Assembly (NCBI GenBank): GCA_964575975.1
Contig: CAZNTU010000036.1
Coordinates: forward strand, 1-33,969
Reading direction: 5' to 3'
DNA length: 33,969 bases
From: G963674505 sp964575975
GTDB lineage: Bacteria; Desulfobacterota; Desulfobacteria; Desulfobacterales; SKZT01
Shown here piece after piece: positions 21,313-27,900 of the stretch (position 1 is its first letter; each line of letters begins with the position of its first letter). Below the pieces are notes generated by a model. That model was not told where the DNA came from and ran no database searches. It was given only the letters and a program-made list of their open reading frames with translations. The position numbers were made by a program, and so were the translations under genes.

Positions 21313-22260
21313 ATGCGGGAATATACGGAAAAGATACGGGAAATATCCAAGCAGCTCTTGAAGGACTGCAAGGTGGATATGGTGATCGGTTTCAGGCAAG
21401 GGACCGTGCCCATGATGAACGAGCCCACGATCGTCAAAAGCGCCGACGAGGCCGGTCGATTGGTTTGGGACGCCAATTGCGGCATCAACTTGGCCAATTA
21501 CCTGACCGACCGCAAGGAGAGGATCGGGATCGTTGCCAAGGGCTGCGATTCCAGAAACATCTGCGTCCATATCGTCGAAAACAAAATCAAGCGCGAGCAG
21601 CTTTACATCATCGGAGTGCCCTGCAAGGGAATGATCGACAAGAGGAAAGTGGCCGCTCTCTTCGGCAAGGAAATAGCGAATGTGGAGGAGGACGGCGACA
21701 GGGTGGTCGTCGAGGGCGGCGGGGACGCGAAGGTGTTCGAAAAGCGAGAGGTGATGCAGGGAAACTGCAAGGTTTGCGTCCACAGGAACCCGGTCATATA
21801 CGACGAACTGGTCGCCGACTTGGTGGAAGAGCAGAAGGACGTGGACCAGTACGAGGATGTGCGCAAGGTCGAAGCCATGACTTCCGAGGAGAAATGGGCG
21901 CATTTCGACGATTTGCTGAAAAACTGCATCCGGTGCTACGCTTGCAGAAACGCGTGTCCTCTTTGTTATTGCCCCACGTGCTTCGTCGACGAGTCCCGCC
22001 CGCAGTGGGTGGGAAAATCTATCGACGCGGTGGATACCAGAACTTTCCATTTTTTGCGGGCGTATCACTGCGCGGGAAGATGCACCGATTGCGGAGCCTG
22101 CGAGAGGGCTTGCCCTGTGGGTATCAACATGCGCGAATTCACCAAGAAGCTCAACAAGGACGTCAAGGAACTTTACGGCTGGGAAGCCGGGCTGACCCCG
22201 GACAAAAGACCTCCCTTGGATGTATACAAGACCAACGATCCCGAGGATTTCATCAAGTAG
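21313..22260 (+). CDS. FlxC-like iron-sulfur subunit (2x[4Fe-4S], FrhB-like N-terminus)
   Basis: The 315-aa product has an N-terminal FrhB/coenzyme-F420-dehydrogenase-beta-like part (residues about 20-165; KGCDSRNICVHIVE, IIGVPCKGMIDKRKV, GNCKVCVHRNP) and a C-terminal ferredoxin part with two [4Fe-4S] motifs: Cys205/208/211/215 (CIRCYACRNACP) and Cys257/260/263/267 (CTDCGACERACPVGINM), as in HdrC-like proteins. It follows the FlxD-like gene by one base and uses an ATG at 21313 with AAGG upstream. In FlxABCD complexes, subunits B and C carry electrons from the NAD-binding flavoprotein to FlxD and then to HdrABC. The C label is taken from gene order; naming against FlxB is uncertain. Confidence 0.8.
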   Translation: MREYTEKIREISKQLLKDCKVDMVIGFRQGTVPMMNEPTIVKSADEAGRLVWDANCGINLANYLTDRKERIGIVAKGCDSRNICVHIVENKIKREQLYIIGVPCKGMIDKRKVAALFGKEIANVEEDGDRVVVEGGGDAKVFEKREVMQGNCKVCVHRNPVIYDELVADLVEEQKDVDQYEDVRKVEAMTSEEKWAHFDDLLKNCIRCYACRNACPLCYCPTCFVDESRPQWVGKSIDAVDTRTFHFLRAYHCAGRCTDCGACERACPVGINMREFTKKLNKDVKELYGWEAGLTPDKRPPLDVYKTNDPEDFIK

Positions 22261-22378
22261 GTCGCCGGAGGGTTCGACGAAAAGAGTTTTCCTGCATAAA
22301 TTTCCGGTTTTCGCCCAGCCCGACAGCAAGCGGCGTGCTCACGGAATATACACTTAAAAATTGACAGAGGCAGATGGC

Positions 22379-23437
22379 ATGAAAGTTATAAAAATTGGAA
22401 AGGAAGACTGGGCCAGCGGATTGGAGAAGGTTGGGAAATCCTTTCGGTTGTTCGGCCCTGCAAAAGACGGCGAGTTCCACGATTTCAAGGAACTCGGCCA
22501 GGGGGAGCTTCCGGATTTCGACTTTCAAAACACCCGGCTTTCGCCCAGATCGCTTGTCTATCCGCAATCCGAGAAATTGTTCGATTATACGCTGGATCAA
22601 AACGATCCCGACCATGACGTCCTGAAAGAGACCGAAAAGGACTATTCTCCCCGTGCCGTTTTGGGGATCAGGCCCTGCGACGCGAAGGCGTTTCCGTTGG
22701 TCAGGCTCAATTTCGACACTCCGGAGTACAAGGATCCCTATTGGTTGAAAAGGTACGAATCCACCACGATGGTGGGGCTTGCCTGCGACGAACCGTGCTC
22801 GAGCTGCTTTTGCACCAGCGCGGGTTGCGGTCCTTTCAACGACGAAGGGTTGGACGTGCTTCTCGTGGAGGAGGGCGACGGATTTCTGGCCAAAGTTCTC
22901 ACGGAAAAAGGCGAGGCTTTCGCGGACGCGGCCGGTTGGACCAAAGAGGCGGACGCCGAGGCCGCAGCCCGAATCGACAACATGAAAGAGCAAGCCGAGG
23001 GGAAAATCAAGTCGAGAGTTTCCACCGCGAATCTCAAGGGCAAGTCGGCCATGGAGATCTACGAGGCGCCGTTCTGGGAGGACGTGTCCTTTTCCTGCAT
23101 CAACTGCGGCACCTGCACGTTCGTGTGCCCGACTTGCTGGTGTTTCGACGTTCAGGACGAAACCTGCGGACCTTGCGGCGCGAGGATAAGGAACTGGGAC
23201 AGTTGCATGTACCCGCTTTTCACGCTTCACGGGTCCGGGCACAATCCTCGCGGTCAGAAACTTCAAAGGGTGCGCCAGCGGTTCATGCACAAGCTCAAAT
23301 ACTATTTGGACAAGTACGATGCGGGAATTCAGTGCGTCGGATGCGGCCGTTGCGTCCGCTATTGTCCCGTCAACATTGACATCCGAAAAGTTTGCGAGCT
23401 GATGAACCAGCCCGAAGCTTGTCCGGTAACGACTTAG
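22379..23437 (+). CDS. FlxB-like iron-sulfur subunit (AsrA/HyhB family)
   Basis: The start is the ATG at 22379 (AGAGG 8 bases upstream). The 352-aa product matches the AsrA/sulfhydrogenase-beta family: FLP-type N-terminal part with ALGIRPCDAKAF-like VLGIRPCDAKAFPLVRL, then GLACDEPCSSCFCTSAGCGP (Cys-rich), and two [4Fe-4S] motifs near the C-terminus (CINCGTCTFVCP, CVGCGRCVRYCPVNIDI). It has no TGA codons. Members transfer electrons between an NAD-binding flavoprotein and a catalytic partner in sulfite reductase, sulfhydrogenase or Flx complexes. Its neighbours (FlxD-like, FlxC-like, FlxA-like) fit the Flx type best. The 118-base spacing from the previous gene is larger than elsewhere in the operon and has no clear promoter. 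Confidence 0.85.
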   Translation: MKVIKIGKEDWASGLEKVGKSFRLFGPAKDGEFHDFKELGQGELPDFDFQNTRLSPRSLVYPQSEKLFDYTLDQNDPDHDVLKETEKDYSPRAVLGIRPCDAKAFPLVRLNFDTPEYKDPYWLKRYESTTMVGLACDEPCSSCFCTSAGCGPFNDEGLDVLLVEEGDGFLAKVLTEKGEAFADAAGWTKEADAEAAARIDNMKEQAEGKIKSRVSTANLKGKSAMEIYEAPFWEDVSFSCINCGTCTFVCPTCWCFDVQDETCGPCGARIRNWDSCMYPLFTLHGSGHNPRGQKLQRVRQRFMHKLKYYLDKYDAGIQCVGCGRCVRYCPVNIDIRKVCELMNQPEACPVTT

Positions 23438-23451
23438 CAAGGGGGTAGACC

Positions 23452-24291
23452 GTGCAGAATCCATATTTGCCGTATCCGGTCCGCATTACCGATATTGTCA
23501 CGGAAACAGAAGATAGGAATTTAAAGACATTCACATATGTCTTTATCAATCCCGAGGACGAAGAAAAATTCGATTACAAGGCGGGACAGTTCGCGGAGTT
23601 GTCCATAGCGGGCAAGGGGGAAATCCCCATTGGTATCGCTTCCAGCCCGGTGGAAAAGGGTTTTCTGAAATTTACGGTGAACAAGGTCGGGCTTGTATCG
23701 ACGCATTTGCACAACATGAAGGTCGGGGACGTGATGGGAATCCGGGGGCCGTTGGGAAACTGGTATCCCTGGGAGATCATGGAGGGCAAGAACGTCGTCA
23801 TCATCGGCGGCGGATTCGCCTTCACAACTCTTCGCTCGTCCATCGTGTACATGCTCGCCAACCGGGACAAGTTCAAGGACATTCACGTCATTTACGGCGC
23901 CAGAACGCCCGGCATGTTGTTGTACGTGGACGAACTAAAGGAATGGGAAAAGCGGGACGACATCCACATGCATATCACGGTGGACGGGACCGACGATCCC
24001 AAGTGGAAATACAACAAGGGGTTCGTGCCCACCATTACCGACCAGAAGGCCCCTCCGGGGGACGACGACACCTACGCCATCGTGTGCGGGCCTCCCATCA
24101 TGATCAAATTTACGCAGCCAGTGCTCGAAAAACGGGGATACGATCACAAACACATCATCATGAGTCTGGAAAACCGCATGAAATGCGGCATCGGAATTTG
24201 CGGGCACTGCAACATAGGCCGTCATTTCGTTTGCAAGGACGGACCTGTTTTCACGCTCGAACAGCTCAACACAATGCCGAAGGAATATTAG
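23452..24291 (+). CDS. FlxA-like FAD/NAD(P)-binding subunit (AsrB/HyhG family)
   Basis: The gene starts with GTG at 23452 after GGGGG, 14 bases downstream of the previous stop. The 279-aa protein has a ferredoxin-reductase FAD domain (residues 1-105; YKAGQFAELS, GIASSP), an NAD-binding domain (about 110-225; NVVIIGGGFAFTTLRSSI, IVCGPPIMIKF) and a C-terminal [2Fe-2S] site (CGIGICGHCNIG followed by FVCKDG). In Flx complexes this subunit oxidises NADH and feeds electrons through FlxB/C/D to HdrABC, coupled to ferredoxin. Its usual glycine-rich motif and Cys residues are intact. It is the last gene of the operon, and dsrC follows after 180 bases with its own promoter. Confidence 0.88.
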   Translation: MQNPYLPYPVRITDIVTETEDRNLKTFTYVFINPEDEEKFDYKAGQFAELSIAGKGEIPIGIASSPVEKGFLKFTVNKVGLVSTHLHNMKVGDVMGIRGPLGNWYPWEIMEGKNVVIIGGGFAFTTLRSSIVYMLANRDKFKDIHVIYGARTPGMLLYVDELKEWEKRDDIHMHITVDGTDDPKWKYNKGFVPTITDQKAPPGDDDTYAIVCGPPIMIKFTQPVLEKRGYDHKHIIMSLENRMKCGIGICGHCNIGRHFVCKDGPVFTLEQLNTMPKEY

Positions 24292-24365
24292 AAATTCGGG
24301 GGGTCCTAGCGCTTTGTGCATGTTAATTCGTTGGAGTTGACGACAAGCAAATGTTCAATTTGGTA

Positions 24366-24394
24366 TTGACATCCTGCGACAAACACGTTAAACA
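24366..24394 (+). promoter_or_regulatory. sigma-70-type promoter of dsrC
   Basis: TTGACA (24366-24371) and TAAACA (24389-24394) have a 17-base spacer and lie about 75 bases before the dsrC start. The -10 box is weak. Confidence 0.45.
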
Positions 24395-24470
24395 TCTATT
24401 TTTAAAATTTTACAGGTCAGAAGGCCGCGGGCCGCATAAATACATTAATTTCATGAAGGAGGAATTTTAA

Positions 24471-24788
24471 ATGCCGACAGTCGAATTCGAGGGAAAATCA
24501 TTTAATGTAGACGAAGACGGTTTCATTGACAGCTTTGACAACTGGAGCCCCGAGTGGGTGCAATTCGTCAAGAAAGAGGAAGGTATCGACGAATTGACCG
24601 AAGAGCATCACAAGGTCATCAACGTTCTTCAGGACTACTACAAAAAGAACGGCATCGCCCCCATGGTGCGCGTGCTTTCCAAAGTGACCGGTTTCAAACT
24701 GAAACACATCTACGAGCTGTTCCCGTCTGGACCGGGCAAGGGAGCCTGTAAAATGGCCGGTCTGCCCAAACCGACCGGATGCGTCTAA
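24471..24788 (+). CDS. dsrC: DsrC, sulfur carrier protein of dissimilatory sulfur metabolism
   Basis: This 105-aa protein has the DsrC fold pattern (DEDGFIDSFDNWSPEWV, YKKNGIAPMVRVLSKVTGF) and the two-cysteine C-terminal arm GACKMAGLPKPTGCV (Cys93 and penultimate Cys104, 11 residues apart). Two cysteines distinguish true DsrC from TusE and RspA. In sulfate reducers the arm forms a trisulfide with DsrAB product sulfur, which is then reduced at the membrane or by Hdr-like proteins. AAGGAGG lies directly before the ATG, and a strong terminator follows the gene, so dsrC is probably a highly expressed single-gene unit. It directly follows the Flx-like operon, and the association may be functional. 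Confidence 0.95.
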   Translation: MPTVEFEGKSFNVDEDGFIDSFDNWSPEWVQFVKKEEGIDELTEEHHKVINVLQDYYKKNGIAPMVRVLSKVTGFKLKHIYELFPSGPGKGACKMAGLPKPTGCV

Positions 24789-24826
24789 TCGGAGATTCAC
24801 ATATCCGATTTTATTCGAGTTTATGG

Positions 24827-24858
24827 AAGGCCCCGCTTCATGGCGGGGCCTTTTTTTT
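24827..24858 (+). terminator. strong rho-independent terminator of dsrC
   Basis: AAGGCCCCGC (24827-24836) pairs with GCGGGGCCTT (24843-24852) around a 6-base loop and runs into a tract of eight T. Confidence 0.93.
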
Positions 24859-24881
24859 TAACAAGAAGAAGGAGGCGCGCC

Positions 24882-25277
24882 ATGATATTGCAGGTTAAAA
24901 CCAACGCGAAAACCGAGATGATCGATGTTACCTCGCAGGTGCAAGGCGAGGTGAAAAAATCCGGTTTGAAGGACGGCGTCTGCATGCTTTACGTGCCCCA
25001 CACGACCGCCGCCGTGACCATCAACGAAGGGGCCGATCCCAGCGTCAAGTCGGATATCCTCGCGATTTTAAACAGAATGGTTCCCTGGGAAGCGGATTAC
25101 CGCCACATGGAGGGCAACTCCCCCGCGCACATCAAATCCACCCTGATAGGGGCTTCCGCATTGGTCGGAATCGAAAACGGCGCTCTGGTCATGGGAACTT
25201 GGCAGGCAATCTTTTTCTGCGAATTCGACGGACCTCGAAACCGCAAATTGCACGTGCGTTTTATTCCGGAAAAATGA
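24882..25277 (+). CDS. YjbQ/UPF0047-family protein
   Basis: The start is the ATG at 24882, after AAGGAGG. Upstream in-frame codons run through the dsrC terminator and are rejected. The 131-aa protein has the YjbQ signature: CMLYVPHTTAAVTINEGAD, HMEGNSPAHIKSTLIG and GTWQAIFFCEFDGPR. Family members have been reported with weak thiamine-phosphate synthase activity; the real role is unsettled. The conserved His and Asp residues of the family are present. Its stop lies 1 base before the AhbA/B-like gene, so the two are coupled. Confidence 0.9.
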   Translation: MILQVKTNAKTEMIDVTSQVQGEVKKSGLKDGVCMLYVPHTTAAVTINEGADPSVKSDILAILNRMVPWEADYRHMEGNSPAHIKSTLIGASALVGIENGALVMGTWQAIFFCEFDGPRNRKLHVRFIPEK

Positions 25278-25278
25278 T

Positions 25279-25761
25279 ATGAACGAAAAAGAAACATGCG
25301 AAGCGCCCCTGATGGACGACACGGACAAGGCGATACTGAATCGGATTCAATCCAACTTTCCGATCGCTTCGCGACCGTATTTGGCCATCGGCGATGAGTT
25401 CGGATTGACAGAGCAGGAAGTGATCGACCGGCTTTCCAGGCTCAAGGAAATCGGCATAATTCGGAGGATCGGGGGCAATTTCGTGCCGGCCAAGCTGGGA
25501 TTCGTGAGTACGCTTTGCGCGGCCCGCGTTCCCGAAGAAAAGCTGGAGCTGTTCGCCGAAGCCGTGAACCGTTTTTCGGGCGTCACCCACAATTACCAGC
25601 GGGAAAACAAATACAACGTGTGGTTTACGTTTATAGCGCCCTCCCGCGAAATCATCGCCGAGAATCTCGAGACCATCTCGCGACAGACCGGTGTCGAGGA
25701 GATCATCGATTTGCCGGCGACCAAGGTTTTCAAGATCAGGGCGAAATTCGATTTGGAATAA
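25279..25761 (+). CDS. AhbA/AhbB-like siroheme decarboxylase subunit (Lrp/AsnC-type fold)
   Basis: The 160-aa product has an N-terminal winged-helix region (residues 12-62; ILNRIQSNFPIASRPYLAIG, EQEVIDRLSRLKEIGIIRRIGG) and a ligand-binding part with VTHNYQRENKYNVWFTFIAP (His104). The pattern HNYxR...NxWFT is typical of AhbA/AhbB and NirDLGH decarboxylases rather than of amino-acid-responsive Lrp. AhbAB removes two acetate carboxyls from siroheme to give didecarboxysiroheme, on the haem route of sulfate reducers. The pair partner is not in this window, so A or B cannot be decided, and a regulator role is not excluded. It starts 1 base after YjbQ and is followed 15 bases later by a nitrilase. 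Confidence 0.8.
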   Translation: MNEKETCEAPLMDDTDKAILNRIQSNFPIASRPYLAIGDEFGLTEQEVIDRLSRLKEIGIIRRIGGNFVPAKLGFVSTLCAARVPEEKLELFAEAVNRFSGVTHNYQRENKYNVWFTFIAPSREIIAENLETISRQTGVEEIIDLPATKVFKIRAKFDLE

Positions 25762-25776
25762 AATGGCGGCAAGGCA

Positions 25777-26616
25777 ATGAGAGACATCCGGATAGCGGCG
25801 GCCGTTTGCCGGTCGATGGTTCATCGGGTTGAGGACAACCTCGAGCTGACGAAAAAAATGGCCCGTCGCGCCAAGGAGCAGTCGGCCGAGCTGGTCTGTT
25901 TTCCCGAAATGAACGTAACCGGGTACAGCAGCCGCGCGGATATTTTGAAGTCGGCGGAAACCGTGCCGGGTCCGGCTGTCGGGGAAATTTCCGCTATAGC
26001 CGACGAGGAAGGAATCGCCGTTTTGGCGGGCATGGCGGAAAGGAACGAAGACGGCCGAATCTTTGCGACCCATTTGGTGGCGAAACCCGGAGGCTCGGTC
26101 GAAATCTACAGAAAAATCCATGTCGCCCCCCCGGAAAAGGAGTTGTTCTCCGCCGGAAACGATATTCCCCTGTTCGAAATCGAAGGGGTTAAATTCGGAA
26201 TTCAGCTCTGCTACGACGTCCACTTCCCCGAGCTTTCCAGCTGCATGGCCGCCGGCGGCGCCGACGTCATCTTCATCCCCCACGCCTCTCCCCGGGGGCT
26301 TCCCGAGGAAAAATACAACTCCTGGATGCGTCATCTTCCAGCCCGCGCCTTCGACAACGGCGTTTTTATCATCGCCTGCAATCAAACCGGAGAGAACGGA
26401 AACGGCCTCGGTTTTCCCGGGCTCGCCATCGCCATCGGACCGTCCGGGGAAATCATCGACAAAGACCTGAGCGGCGACGAGGGCTTGCTGGTCGTCGATT
26501 TGAAAGCCGCCGATTTGGAAGCCGTGCGAGGGCACAAAATGCGCTATTTCTTTCCCAATCGCAGACCCGACCTGTACAACCGAGTTTCCACCAACCGAGA
26601 ACCGTTTTCCGAATAA
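25777..26616 (+). CDS. carbon-nitrogen hydrolase (nitrilase family)
   Basis: The 279-aa enzyme has the full catalytic triad: Glu44 (CFPEMNVTGY), Lys113 (EIYRKIHVAP) and Cys145 (QLCYDVHFPE). The conserved second Glu follows in the PE after the Cys. It should hydrolyse an amide (or nitrile/carbamoyl) group; the substrate cannot be told from the sequence. It lies 15 bases downstream of the AhbA/B-like gene and so is likely co-transcribed with it and YjbQ. A second, less similar nitrilase lies at 31695-32519. Confidence 0.9.
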   Translation: MRDIRIAAAVCRSMVHRVEDNLELTKKMARRAKEQSAELVCFPEMNVTGYSSRADILKSAETVPGPAVGEISAIADEEGIAVLAGMAERNEDGRIFATHLVAKPGGSVEIYRKIHVAPPEKELFSAGNDIPLFEIEGVKFGIQLCYDVHFPELSSCMAAGGADVIFIPHASPRGLPEEKYNSWMRHLPARAFDNGVFIIACNQTGENGNGLGFPGLAIAIGPSGEIIDKDLSGDEGLLVVDLKAADLEAVRGHKMRYFFPNRRPDLYNRVSTNREPFSE

Positions 26617-26814
26617 ATGCTTGACAGCCAATTTTTCTTTATGAGACTGTTCCATATGAGGGCATAAGCGAGCATTATCGCTCCACCAAATTAAAAGTCA
26701 CGTAGCGAGCCCCTAACTTGAGTCCTATACGATTCGGTTTTTCCAATCGGCAAGAACTCCAGGAAGACCGGTCGTTTTTCGATCGCTATAATTTCAAGAA
26801 AAAAGGAGGGCGCT

Positions 26815-27279
26815 ATGGCTGTTCAAAAATTACTTGTTCCCTACAACTTCACCCCGCAGGACAAAAAAGCCTTGGATTTCGTCGTCAAGAATTTCGCGGA
26901 AGGGCGGGAGGCTTCGGTGGTTTTGTTCCACGCGTACACGGCGCTTCCGGAAATCAAGGTGAGCAACTCCGAGGTCACGTCGAAACTTCGCGAAAACCTG
27001 AGCTACCTCGGCCAAAAAATTTCCGACCAGGAGCGAGAGCTGGAAAAGGCGCGGGAATATCTGCTCGAAAACGGTTTTTCGCCCGAAAACGTGAAATGCG
27101 TCTACAAACCCCGGAAAAAGGAGGTGGCGGCCGAGATACTGGATTATTCCAGGAACGAGAACACGGACATCATTGTGCTGAATCGCCAGTCCGGGGGAAT
27201 AAAACGCTTCTTTACCGGGAACGTTTTCAACAAGGTCGTGGAAGGCGCGAAAAATATAACGGTGAGTATCGTGTCCTGA
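26815..27279 (+). CDS. universal stress protein (UspA)-like
   Basis: AAAGGAGG precedes the ATG at 26815. The 154-aa protein has the USP alpha/beta layout: MAVQKLLVPYNFTPQDKKAL, a strand VVLFHAYT, and a C-terminal part TDIIVLNRQSGGIKRFFTGN then VFNKVVEGAKNITVSIV. The ATP-binding signature G-x2-G-x9-G is changed, but GxxRFFTGNxxNKVV keeps part of it. USPs act in stress and energy adaptation, often with ATP or AMP bound. It is followed by a GAF protein on the same strand after 57 bases. Upstream is a 198-base spacer with no clear gene. Confidence 0.82.
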   Translation: MAVQKLLVPYNFTPQDKKALDFVVKNFAEGREASVVLFHAYTALPEIKVSNSEVTSKLRENLSYLGQKISDQERELEKAREYLLENGFSPENVKCVYKPRKKEVAAEILDYSRNENTDIIVLNRQSGGIKRFFTGNVFNKVVEGAKNITVSIVS

Positions 27280-27336
27280 TTTTTCCCCTTTTTCGGATTA
27301 GCCGTTGGAAAACACGAAAAAAACAAGGAGGCTTTC

Positions 27337-27900
27337 ATGGGCATCGATAAAAAAATAGACATGGAATTGTTCAAGGTGGTCTCGCGGGCGGTGGCGCAAT
27401 CCGACGAACTGGATTTGATGGCGAACCATCTTTCCCAGTTGATTGTCGGCGGACTCGGGATCAAGGGATGCAACCTTTTCATCCTGAACCTGGAGACGGA
27501 GGAACTGGAATTGCTGGGGGGGTTCGGGCTTAGCATCGATTATGTGAACAAAGGCCCGCTGCTTTCCGCCCGAAGCATAGCCAGGACGGTCAAGGGCGAA
27601 TGCGTGGTCGTTTCCGACACCGCCGATTCGGCTATGCTCCAATACCCGGAAGAGGCGAAGGCCGAGGGAGTCAGGGCGATCGTGTCGCTTCCTGTGAAAC
27701 TTTACGGGCGAGTCATAGGCGCTTTGAGGCTATATCATCACGATACGTGGGAGGTCTCGGAAGGCGACTTGGATTCGTTGTTGTCCCTGTGCGAAATCAT
27801 CGGCCTGGCGATCATGTATTCCCGTCTTTTGAACGCGATGAAACAAGTGAAGGAGACTGTCAACACGTTGCATCCGATCTGGCTCGATCCCCGAGGATGA
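27337..27900 (+). CDS. GAF-domain protein
   Basis: AAGGAGG precedes the ATG at 27337. The 187-aa product is essentially one GAF domain (residues about 15-165: SDELDLMANHLSQLIVGGLG, CNLFILNLETEELELLGGFG, RAIVSLPVKLYGRVIGALRL) with a short C-terminal helix. GAF domains bind small ligands such as cyclic nucleotides, haem or metabolites. No output domain is attached, so it may act on a partner protein. It follows a USP-like gene. Its last 41 bases overlap the end of the convergent uvrA gene. Confidence 0.82.
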   Translation: MGIDKKIDMELFKVVSRAVAQSDELDLMANHLSQLIVGGLGIKGCNLFILNLETEELELLGGFGLSIDYVNKGPLLSARSIARTVKGECVVVSDTADSAMLQYPEEAKAEGVRAIVSLPVKLYGRVIGALRLYHHDTWEVSEGDLDSLLSLCEIIGLAIMYSRLLNAMKQVKETVNTLHPIWLDPRG

